From assembly GCA_023376005.1 (NCBI GenBank), contig CM042157.1, positions 56,191,287 to 56,255,286 on the forward strand: a stretch of 64,000 nt of DNA, written 5' to 3'. Under the pieces are notes generated by a model. It ran no database searches. It worked only from the letters and a program-made list of their open reading frames with translations, and was not told where the DNA came from. The stretch comes from Doryteuthis pealeii (taxonomy: Eukaryota; Mollusca; Cephalopoda; Myopsida; Loliginidae). Below are positions 43,554 through 56,200 of the stretch, one piece after another; positions within the stretch are counted from its first letter, which is position 1; every line of letters begins with the position of its first letter. Made by a program: the position numbers and the translations under genes.

Positions 43554-43694
43554 TTAGCTTGCAAGTAAATGATCATCTTCTTTTCCAACAGTCACATTTG
43601 TTTGAGGATTGGAGCTATTCTGTTGTGGATCAGTTGGTGCTGGTAGGTTGTCGGTGATCTCTTGAGGAAGGGGTTCAAGCTCTGGTCTGACTAG
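43554..43694 (-). CDS. SPPL2: SPPL2 terminal exon, cytosolic tail and stop
   Basis: The last exon opens at a codon boundary after TTTTTCAG and encodes 46 residues starting LVRPELEPLPQE. It is rich in P, Q, N, D and E, has no hydrophobic segment, and stops with TAA. Assignment rests on phase match with the PAL exon 11.8 kb away, a good acceptor and an open frame. The tail sequence itself is not conserved in this family, so this exon is less certain than the others. The C-terminus EDDHLLAS fits the acidic dileucine sorting consensus [DE]xxxL[LI]. The family's C-terminus is cytosolic, so adaptor binding is topologically possible. Human SPPL2A instead uses a tyrosine-based lysosomal signal. Confidence 0.82.
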   Translation of the reverse strand, partial: LVRPELEPLPQEITDNLPAPTDPQQNSSNPQTNVTVGKEDDHLLAS

Positions 43695-44195
43695 CTGAAA
43701 AAGTACAAACGAAATAGAGAAAATTATTTACAAGGAAAGAGTTTAAAAAAAGAAATTAAATACTTAATATTTTTACAGAAAGCAAAGCATATTTTAAAAA
43801 CAACATACATAAAAAAATTTCTTGTTAAAACAAAAAGGGTAGAAATTGTTTTGTATAAAAACCTAAATAAGAATATTTTCCTGTTAAGTTCCACTGATAG
43901 GGAACTCTGGTTGAATTGTCATTTTAAAATTATTTGAGGTTTCATATTTTCTATAAAATAAAAGTCAAATAAAACTTGGGGTGGGGATTGATCTGATGGT
44001 TATTTTCTATTTCATAAAAACTAAGGGAAGATTTCAATTATTTTTTTTATTTAATAGAACTTTTAATTATAAAAATATTTAAAAAGAAGGATTTATTATA
44101 ACTATTAATTGTAATTAATATGGGTCTCAAAATATTGCCCCCCTTTATATAAAAGAACACCAAAAAAGAAGTTTGTGTGTGTGTGTGTATATATA

Positions 44196-44228
<33 letters not shown>

Positions 44229-47200
44229 TGAGGATAGGGAATATGTTAAATGAAACTTTCACTTTTTTTCTCTCTCTGTTTAAGGAATTCTACCTCATAA
44301 CAATATCATGACTGATGTAAACTGTATATAAAGTTTTGGGAAACTAATTCATCTTCATTAAAACAAAATCAATTGTTTCTGGGGTTTTTTAAGAAAAATA
44401 TACGGAATATAAAAGATTTGTCAAATGTTATTAATGCAAGATTTTAAAAAAACATTTTACTGTGGATTTTGTTAGGTAGAGTTATTTCCCTTTAGTAGTT
44501 TACTTGATGTAAATTTAAAATCAAATATGTCACAAGACTGTGAAGTGTGTTTGAATAAGATTGGCTAGTGATAATACCTGTAAGGGTCTCATCTATGGGT
44601 CAATAGATCTGTTTGGAAATGATTGGTATTGGATAGGAACACTTAAAACTAAATAACAGTGCAAAGTGAAATTGGAGTCTAATACCCTTGATAAAGGCAT
44701 GAAGCCATCTCCCCCTTTTTGGAGTGGTAGTACCTGTTAGGCTCCCTTCTATGAGTCAAATATATCTGTTTAAAAAATTACTGAAAATTATTGTTTTTAG
44801 ATAGAAATACTTCAAACCATATAGCTGTTTGAAAATGTATTCTTATTAAATATAATCAGTTATTTTAAACCATATGATTGTGCATCAATTATTAATATCA
44901 AATAAAAATATAAGCCTTGTATAGGTCAAATAGATCTGTCCGAAAATTATTAGTATTGGATAGGAATATGTGAAACCATATAATTGTGCAAATAACTATT
45001 CCTAGTAAATGATAATTTAATTTATACACAATCATATGGTTTGAAATTAATTGAACCAGAAGAGAATAATAATATTTTGATTGCAAATATGAAAAATAAG
45101 TTGATATGTCATTAAAGAAATAAACCAAACCAAAATGTGTTCTATCCTGTTGGCTGGGGCTGTAGAATATGCTGATTACATCTCTGCCACCTGTTGGTTA
45201 TGGGTGGCAACCTGTAATTCTAGGACAAGATCCTGGTGGCTAGGTAGTACTTGACGACTACTAAGTGGTCACATGACCTGCAACACTCCACTTTCACCCT
45301 TATTTGGGCTAGACAGGCAATCAGACAGACCCAATAATAATGTCAAGACTTAACACCAAATGATTAAGTCCTCATCACATTCATCAAATTGCTCTTATGG
45401 CAAACAAACACTTATTTTTATTTTTTTTATCTTAAAGATGCTAGAAGACTGGCTCAGGTCAACCACTGTTTATTAATACATATGAAGATATAAAATTATT
45501 TCTACCAATTTATAAAACCAAACAAAAATATTTATGTACTAACTAATCCCTCTAATCACTTATAAATTCTATATACAAAAAAAAATGGCATTAAATAACC
45601 CATAAGGGTTGGTATGTCATTAACACCACAGAAACTAAAATGATTCTTTTTACCAAGAGTATAATTCTTGGCGAAATTAACAGAAATTTACATTTAAAAA
45701 TCTGAAATAAAATTTCTTATTCACTATTATCTGTAGCATTCAAGAGAGATAATTATGGTAATTGTAAGTAAAATATGGAAATAAATCCGACAATAGGTAA
45801 AAAAAAAAAATAGAAAAACAAAGAATTTATTTTTGATGGTGAAGTCGATGTTTAAATGATAATTAGAGTAGTCTCCCTTGTTTTAATCACTTGCAAATGT
45901 ATAAAAGGTTGACCCAACAGAAAATCCTGGGCAGAAGAACAAATGTCACTTTACCCACTCTATATGCTGAACAAAAAACATAGACATTTAAATGGGTCAT
46001 ATAACAAAAGGTATCAGAACCAATTACACAAGCAAAATACTTTCTTTTTAAGATTAAACTGCTAATTTATTTAACTCTTGACATCCTGCTGAGAATTTTC
46101 TAAGCCCAGAGCCCAATTCCTATAACCATTTATCAAAAAATAGCTAAAAATGGCTGTTTCATTTAAAGTTACCTGTAATTTCCCTTAAATTAAAGACTTC
46201 TAAATATGTTTACTATTACATTTAAACAAAGGCTATCATTTGGGGTAGATTAGGAAAATGAATGTGACTTCCAGCTGGGTGGAATGAGGCGGTATAGGAC
46301 GTTTTAAACAAAATAAATTGAATGACATTTATTCCCCTTTGGCCACCACTCTTCTGATGAACAAAATTTAATTCTCAGAACTAAATACAAAATTGTCTCT
46401 TAAGGTTCAAGTTTATTTTAGCTTCAGTTTGTTTCAAAAAATATTCGAATGAGCTGAAACTTCAAAAAAACAAAAAAAAAAATAATTACAATAGAACCTG
46501 TGAAACCTTTAAGTTCATATTGTAATGGTGGTCCATGATTATATTGATGCTGCTATTTAGGAAGGAGTGAATGGTTCTAATTAGCATTTCTTATTTATCT
46601 ATATTATATTGAGAATCTCGATGATCAATAATGGTCAGGGCAAATGCAAATCCCATAAAATTATTGTTACAAATTTAACTGAAAATTGTTTTATTTTCTG
46701 TTTTTGTTAATTTATACTTACACATACATGCACAATGATAATGAGAATTTTAGTATATGGATTTGGGGGGGGGGGGAAGAAGGTCAACACAAGTAAAACT
46801 GGAAATTTCATAGCAAACAATTTAATTTAATTTTCGACCTCCCCTCCCCTCCAACAAAATAATACTGATTTTTGTTTAGGGCTGGGTTAGCTCAATTGGT
46901 AGAGCGTTCTGCTAGAAACCACAAGTACCTAGTTCGAAACCAGCCCTCACCAACTAGATATCTGTGCAGTAAAGTAAGGAGTTGACGGTAGGTGTGGCGC
47001 CCCACCTCAGACGCAAAAACCATCTCCTTGGTCTAGCGCTATTGAAAAAGGGATAGACTTCCCCACTGATACCATCTACTTTACTTACTTTTATAAACTA
47101 GACAGAGGAATCAGTTTTATCACTTTGATGTAATTCTATTCAGGAAAGAAAAAAATCTAAAGATAATAATCTGAAAAATAGTTTAATCTTCATTTTTGTT

Positions 47201-50200
47201 AAGAGATTAACAAAGATTAACAAAGAGTCTAATCCTAATCTCTTTTGTCCACACTGCTGCTGCTGATATTTATTTTATTTTTGAATTTAGATAAAGGGCA
47301 GATAACCATGCCTGATCCACTTGAGGTTAGGCATTTACCAAGCTTAGATTAATTTGGGACGATTTTGATTGAATTGCATCCTCACCCAGTGGCTCCTATT
47401 TCCAACATATGAGCCACTTGGTGAGAATCAAATTCATTAACTACTACCTTAACACTCTAACCATTACCCCTTCTTCTGTGTGGTGTATCTCTGGCTGACT
47501 TGTTAAAACTAGTTGCTTAAGTAAAGTATCAGGAGTGAGAATTTATTAATCAAGTACATTAAAACTTTCATGAAGTCTAATAATTACATCATAAATATTA
47601 AACAGTGCAGACGGTGGAGCTAAGAATACTGCATAGGGGTAAGACACCCCCCACCCCCGAAAAAAAAAATGGAGTTCAGAAGCTCTGGGAAATGTTAAGT
47701 CACTCTTTCATAGCCATTACTTTTATAAATAAATAATTAAAAAATGCATTACAAATAACTGATTGAAATGAACAAGTTTTTTATCATTTTTTAGAGTCCA
47801 TAAAATACTGGAGAAAAAATGGATTGAAATCGATTAAACAATACTTATTTACCCAATCCCTCCACTATGAGCAGGATGTGACACAAGGTCAATTTTTTTC
47901 AGCACGGTACAGCTGGCCTGAATTCAGTTTGCCTTCTAGATGGGTTTCTGTACCAATGTTAAATAACCTAGTCAGGGGAGAATAGATTCATGCCTTTCCC
48001 AAAGAGATTAACACAAAGTGAAATGCAAACAACTTCATCCAGAATTTGAATTCTACTTGCTGAGTAGTTTTCCTTCTCTTAGAGTGGTTGCCTAACCAAG
48101 GCTAAACCCAGTCTGTCCTATTTACCCATTTATTTGTCGGGAGAACAGTGAAACAAAAACCACCTTGTTTCTCAGTTTAATTAAACAGTATTAGAAAATT
48201 AGTTTTGGAATTTATTTTAATCGAGGAAATATAGTTTAGCAAAGACACACACTCACAAATTTTATATAAACCTAAAAAGGAAAATAATATGCTAAAATCT
48301 TGTTTCTTTACTATCAATGAAGACTATTTCAACTATTGAAATCAGTGCAATGCTGTGCATAAAGGCGACTAGACTGCAGCAGTGCGAGCACTGAAGAAGC
48401 AAAAGGTGTTGCAGAAGTCTAACCTGCTTAAAATCCAAAAGGTTGTACACTGTTACTGGTGTCTTGACATGTACACTTCACTCTCTTGGTCCTACAATCC
48501 CCACATGCCCCTTTCACACCAGCCTGGAAATTGGCACATGAGGATTAGAAGACAGAAGGAAAAAAAAAATAGCACAAGTTTGGGATATTGAATTCCATGA
48601 TTAGATACAAAACACTGGATCCCATTTAGAAAACAAAACAAGAAAAAAAACAAAAAAAAAAACAAAAAAAAACACTAGACCAATTCATTTCAGGTCTGCA
48701 TTTGTGGTGTAATGGTTAACAAGCTAGTCTTGCAGATCGGTGGCAAATAAATATTGGGGAAACAGAGATTCCAAAATGGAACTCTCCATAGATTCCCAAG
48801 TTAAGGAAATCAATTTTCAACGCATTCATTTGAATGATGGATCCAAGGTGAAATTAAGGATTTGTATAAACAAGTATATTCAGGATTGGTGGGGCATGGT
48901 GTAATGGTTATGATTATAGGAAATGGACTTGGTAATCCAAGCTATGGGTAAATAGTAGGGCAGACTGGGCTCTTTAACCTCGATTAGGCAACCAGAAGGA
49001 AAACTCAAAATTCAAACCTGTTAAACTCTGCTTAAGAAATTGACCTTGTCTTACATCCTACTTGTGCAGAAGAGTTGATAAATAAATAAATATATTATAT
49101 ATACTAGCAAATATATGCACCCTCCGTAGGGTGCAAGTATTTAAGTTTTAATGTAATAAAATATTGTATTAAATTAGAAAGGCTAATGAAACTAAATAAG
49201 AATACAGATAAAAAGATTTGAAACAGAGGGAATATAATAAAAGATTTGAAACAGAGAGAGTATAATAAAAAATGGAACAACTGAAACTTACTCTTCCATC
49301 ACTCTCGTCTTTCATTGTTATTTTTTCTAATTTAAGTATTTAGTTATAAGAGGAAGTAAAGAATAAAATGACAGTTATTTTTTCTTGTTAATGGATTTCA
49401 TTTAAGATTCATTGAAGAGATTTTTGCTTATATTCATTAAAATAAAACCAAACAGTTAGAAATCAATAATACTAAGCACATATTTATTAAATTTGATTTT
49501 TTTAATATTAATATGCAAATTAGCATTCCCGTTTAAACTGTAAAGCGCTATTTTGTTGTATATATAAATCTAATTGCATGTTGTCAATATGTAGACATAG
49601 TTAACAGTATTAATAATGTAAGACAATTTTATTAATAATTGAGGTTAAAATAAAAATAAAATCATGGAGAATGTGATGTCAATTACTAAGAGAATTGTGA
49701 CTTGAGTAGGAATATAGTTTCGGTTACAGACAGAAAAACACACAATCTCCATTATAATAAGATTATTGGTTGGTAAGGAGTTCAATAACTATATACCTAC
49801 TTTTGAACCTACTGAAATACTTATAATACAAAAGAAGAAAAAAAAAGACTGTCAAGATTTTATTTTTATAATTTTTGTATCTGGAATTTTTCTTAGGTTT
49901 ATTTATTTATTTATTTAATTGATTTTTTTTTTTCTTAGTATAAACAGCATAATGTTTGCTAGAGATAAGTGTACTGAATAGTAACTAAACCTGCTGAGTG
50001 AAGCAGGTGTATCACAAATCAAGTTCTATACAATTATGTTGTCGATTAAATTGCTTAGTTGTAAGGTGTCTCCCAATTTGTATAATGTATACTATGACTC
50101 AAAACAATTTGGGTTTTGCTTTAAAATTTTATGCAATATTTAACAATTTATGAATAAGCTTAAAATCGTTAGTAGATAACATGAAAATCCTACCTGTAAC

Positions 50201-53200
50201 ATTTTAACTCCTTATGTTGTTCTGTGATATTTTAATGTTATTACTACCAATTTGTTATTAAATGCTACACTAACAAAATGTTTGGATGTACAATTCATAG
50301 TAAATCAACATAATGTATTAGATTGCTCTAGAAGTAATGTTGCATTTTTGGAAACAGTGAAAAAACAAATGGGTACCATTATAGTATGCGGCCTATCATA
50401 AAAAGCATATTATAAGGTTATAATAACTGCTAACCCTAACCCTATTTCAGAATTAAATAGATCTCTGATTCATGTAAATTATGGATAAATTCTTTTTTAA
50501 TTATTCTTAATTACTATATACAGCTTATGACTGAATTGCATTTCTTGAAATTGAATATATGTGAAAAATAATTAGTTTCAATAAATTGCCTACTACTTAT
50601 ATCTATAAATATACTCTTACTGAGGTAGGACACATTCAAACCGGGTAGGCCACATACTATAACGACACAAAAAAATGTTCCAATAACACATAGATGAGAC
50701 CCTAAAAAGGTACCACCATTTTAGGTCAGAGTGGACTAAAAAAGGGTTTTGTTAATCAATTTAACCCATGGATGAGACCCTATCAGGTATTACCACTCTT
50801 GATCAGAGTGAACCTGGGAGTAATGGTAATAAAGTAGTACACTCCTCAGAGCTCTAGAATTAGAACCTCACCACTAGATGCAGTTTAGTGTCATACCCAA
50901 GACACTAAGACCCTCAATCACCACCTTCTAGCACATATGCACCCCCCGGCCCTTTTTATCATTTGAGGAATATGGTTGGGACAATCATATAGATGCTAGG
51001 GCTTGAAGTGACCAGCTGATTGATCAGATGGGGCCTCTCCAACCCCCCTAGCCAAAGTGGAGTGTTGCAGCCACCAGGATTCCATCCTTAAGCATCATGG
51101 GTTGCCACCCACAGCCAACTGTGATTAATTTATTTATATATATATAAACACCATAACCTAGCAAAAACACTATCATAAGATTAATATTAGAGCAATATAA
51201 TTAAAATGCTTTTAAAGAATAAAGTAATTTCCTGTCCAATTTTCAAGTGAATCATGCTTTCATAATTTTTTAAATTATCCCAATATCATTGATTTGCAGA
51301 TCATTGTTAGTGGGTTCGATTCTCATTGGACACCCCCACACATCTGGCCTTGTGCTACATTTAACCTAAGCTTAGTAAATAACTATATTTATATTATTAG
51401 AAGACTTGTAAAACTGTTGGATTCCTATTATAATGAGTGATCCATGATGATATTGATACTTCTGTTGAAGAAGGAGTGAAGGATTATAATTAGCATTTCA
51501 TAATTACCTCTGATATATCAAAACTTGGAAAATTGAAGAAAAAAAAAAAGAGAAAAAAAAAGAGAAAAAAAAAAAAAGCTCAATGTGAATGCAGACTCAA
51601 CAAAATTATTCAGTTGCAAATTGAACTGGAAAATGCTTTATTCTCTTAGAGCATTTTAAATGAATTACTCTAATTTCTAGGTATGAGAATTTTAGTGATA
51701 GATGCTGCTGCTTAGATGCTTATCTATCAATTGTGTGTGTGTGTGTGTGTGTTGGGGGAAGTGTATAAACATCATTTAGAAATTATTTAGTCTGTATGCA
51801 TGTGGTATTTAAAAGTCTGTTTAAAATGTGTCAAGGTAGGTGAGAAATTAAGAGCATTAAATAAAAAGGTCATCCTCAGTGAAAAGTTAATCTCTAATAA
51901 TGACAAAAGCTGAAGGTAGAACAAAGGAAATTCCTGTAGGATGAAAAATTTTCATCAGGGTTAAGGAAAATATTTTTCAGAAATGAATAAATAAAACTGT
52001 TAATACTAATCTTAAACAATAACAATTTTTTTTTCTTTTAATGTAATTTCATAACTTATTTTAATTTTTGATTTTTAATGTAAAAATTAATAATAAATAT
52101 AATAATTTTGATTTGTTGTAATTTGATATGTTGTAACATTCATGAAATATAATTTTAATAGTTTAATGTATTAAAAAATTTAAATGTAGATTTAATTCTA
52201 ATAAAATTTAGTGCCCCTAAAGGTGAAGATGGACTGTCACTCACTCCAACCACCAATCATCTTTAAGACATTCCTTGAAATCAAAGGAGTTCACCTGGCC
52301 ATTAAGGCTACAAGTCTATATGCAAGAGATTAAAATTTGACCATGCTAACAAATTGTATATGCACAAACCAGAATCTGTCCTTAAAAAAATCAGACCCAT
52401 AAAATTCTCATTGATTGGTGTTGGCATATGTTTAATGGATTATTGAGGTCAGTCAGTCAGTCAATCAGTATACTGTTGGTTTGGACAACATCAACTGGTT
52501 AAGCACAACTGAACTAGGCCCAAGACAGCTGGTACTTATGGAACTCAAGAATAGTCCATTCATGTATTTGGGTGATTCCATTCCTTGAGTCCTTGGTTTC
52601 TATGATGTTATGAAGCTTCATAAATACCCTGGCATTCTGCAGTAAGATTGCAACAAGATTAGATCTGTATTCAGTTATGGCTTGTCTTACCAATTTGATG
52701 GTAATTGGAACTTAGTATGATTATTCTACAGTCTATAGGAATCAAGCAAAGGGAATTATATATTAAGATATGAAAATGTAACTTAACTAAAAAGAATCAG
52801 AGTTCCTTGATTATACAAGAGTACAAATAATTAGCTAAGTTATTATTTTTTAATTAGCAGGGCACTTCTCACAACTACACATAAAGAGGCACTGGCCTCT
52901 ATGTGAACTTGGGATAAAACAGATTTAATGAGTTTTAAACAAGATGGAGACATCTCCACACTGGGTGGTAAGTAGGTTCACATACCAAGGTAATAATACA
53001 GAAAGTGATGTTGATATATTTATAGGAATGGCATAGATTGCTATAGATGGATTATCGATAATATGGAAATCTGATCTCTCCGATATGATAAAATGAGACA
53101 CTTAGAGAAAAAGCTAGATGGGAACTTCACAAGGATGCTGTGTGCTGTCTTTTACAAATCCTGAGACCAAATAAAAAAAAAAAAAAAACAGTGATCAAAT

Positions 53201-56200
53201 CAAAGAGTGGAGTAAATAGAAAATATCCTTTTTGAGACAATCATAGATTTTTGTTTTGTTTAAAGTGAAAAAAAAAATGTTAGAATAAGATTTATATGAC
53301 AATTGCTTGTTCAGCATTTTTTTTTTTTAATTCATGTGCAGCCTTTCTTGTGCGTGGCTGTGCAGCTTAAAGAGAAAACAATATCTTGACTGTTTAAAGA
53401 ACAGAGGCAAAAAGAGGTCAAGAAAGGGTTTCTGGGCTGTCATGTAACACCCTACAAGGTCCCTAACAGACTTGCCAATTCTGATAATTATTCATTGCAT
53501 TCCTACAACATATTTGGCAAAGCCTAAAGTAAATTTCCTGTGAAAGGCATGATTCCACCTCTTTTCACCCTCTCCCAGTTATGGGTTAATAGTAGAACAG
53601 ACTGGGCTCTTTAATCTTAGTATGGCATCCGGTTGAGAAGAAAAACTCTGAATTCAAACCAGCTGAGCTCTACTTAAAAAAAAAAAAAACTGACATTGTG
53701 TCACATCCTGCCTGTGATGGAGGGGTTGTCATACTACATACTTGACAAGTGTGGGTAATATCACTTTACTGTTCTCTGGCAAGGTCAAAGATAATGTCTC
53801 TACTGTTCAAAGAATAGAGGCAAAAGAAGTCGAAAAGAGTTTTTTAGGGTTGTAATGGGACACTCTACAAGGCCTCTAATGAACAAAGTAAATTCCTTGT
53901 GGGGAAAAAAATGTATTATAATTATTACTTTGCGCATTAGCATCCCATTATGAAAGCAATGTGATATATTTTCCCCTCTCTTTGTTCTTAGATATTTGTA
54001 GATAAAACACACATAATTTTGATAGTCTGAATGTTCTAAGGAAAGATGTCTGCCTACTTTGTGCCTAACATTATCCGATTCAGAAGACCACAGTCAACAT
54101 CCGAGCTGAAGTTGAATGCTTTCCATACTAAGTAGTGGGTTGATTTCCTGGCACCTGTAGCACCCCTAAAAGGAAATGCTGAAAAGAACTGAGCAATTTT
54201 TGGCACCACTTCCTGCAGGACACCCCACTTTAAATTGACCTTGTGTCACATACTTTCACTGTGGGGCAGGGGGTAATTTGAGGTGGGGGGAGGGAGCTGT
54301 TGCCTTTGTGACAATTTTACATAGAACCCAGACAGATATATAGTATCTATATATTTATTGTATGGAAGTAATTCTGTGACCCTGGGTTTCATATCTTCCA
54401 GTATTAATCAGACACTATATTGACTGCAAAGACACTACTGTAATAAATACATACATGCACATATACAAAACATATTCTGGAAACTAACCGTCTTATCAAT
54501 TTTAAAGAATTCAAAGTGTTAGTTAACATACACAACAAAAAACTTGAAAAAATTTGTTGAATATAGCATTATTTCGAATTATAGTACAATAAAACAAAGA
54601 CCTGTTTTTTTTTTTTCAACTTCTCTTCTTAACTTAGTTAAACTAGTGTAAGCATATTACAATATTATGTTGATTAATAATTTTTTTTTTTAAATATGCC
54701 ATCAAATAAAGTAATTCCATTCAAAAATTTTTTCAACAAATTGTGTCACACAGTTTAAATGGGAACATCAGTGGTGTTTAAGTTATCTCTTTTTTTTTTT
54801 TTTTTAAATATTTGTTGAACAAAAAGAAGCTGCAACACACTAACAAAAAACAAAGACTTACAAACTTCTGTTTGTGAAAATTTTTTCTTTCTACATATAG
54901 TCTAGTAGATAAGAAGGTGGACTGGGAAAAAATTGTTACCAAGTTAAATTTGGTATTTTTTTGAAAGCTTAGGGTATCCTTTTTTGAAATTTGAAAACTC
55001 CCCTTTTTGACCCCCTGGGGAAAATTTTTTATTGGGTGGGGGAGTATGCAAACCAGATCTAGTCTGGTAGATAAGAAGGTGGACCAGGAAAAAATTGTTA
55101 TAATTTGAAAACTCCTCTTTTTGACCATCTGGGGGAATTTTTTGTTGGTGGAGAGGGTGGGGTATGCAAACCAGATCTAATAGATGATAGCCACAAAGAT
55201 GGTTTGATGAATAAATGAAAATGCTGTAGTGTCGGTTAAGTAAAAATATCCTTCTAAACACCTTGTTTTTCATATATATATATATATATATATATATTAA
55301 TCTCAAAAGATGGATTGAATTTTTTTCTCTATTCATTTTGATTAGGCATGACACTTGTTTTAGATTTTTTAATCCTTATCAATTTAATACAATTGTGGTT
55401 TGTGTTAGGACTTATTTCAATATTTAGTCATTTTTAGGGTAGGGGAGGGTAATAAATTATAAAAGAAAATGTTTACTTACCAAAAAGCTTCCTGTCCACA
55501 TCATTTTAAATTCTCCTCTGACACAAGCTGGAATAATAGTTGATAGCAGAACGCAGGGTACAAGATATAACAAGGCTGGCTGGCCGACTTTCATTATAGA
55601 TAAAGCCACAAAAGCAAGAACAAGGCCAAACAAATAGGCTGGAAAAAAAGGGAAAACAAAATGAATAGAATCAAATAAATCTTATTATAATGGAGATTTG
55701 GTGGCTATCTGTAACCAAAACTGTCACAATACCCTCAGGAATTGTGTAAGTTTATCAATGAGTATCTAATTTATAGTCAAAATCATTAATACATAGAATA
55801 TTTCTTATTAATGAGGTCTATGAAAATCTGAGTTAGATTTCCCTTATTAGTGCATTTAAAATCCTGCAATGTGTCTTATATATCACTAAGAAATAATGGT
55901 TTACATAATGATTACATAATAATGGTTAATTTGCATATTGCTTTTAACAAAACTGGGTGTAATGAATAATTACTTGTTAATATTGATCTCTAATATTATT
56001 GTTTTATTATCCAATGTATCAAAATCAATCCTATGATTGATTTTATATAGAAACTAATTAAAAGATAATTAAAATAAGTAATCTTTTTATATGCATTCTC
56101 ATTTAATTTCATAACATTAAAAATTCTTTCTTACAATATACAAAAAAAAAAAAAAAATGTTTATCTTTTGGTTTGGATTTTTATAGATCAATACTAGACA

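Noticed and set aside
46877..46945. tRNA gene
   Set aside because: The A and B boxes are good, but the segment continues into the SINE-A body shared with other copies.
50420..50450. Interstitial telomere repeat
   Set aside because: Only two to three CTAACC units inside a MITE-like element.
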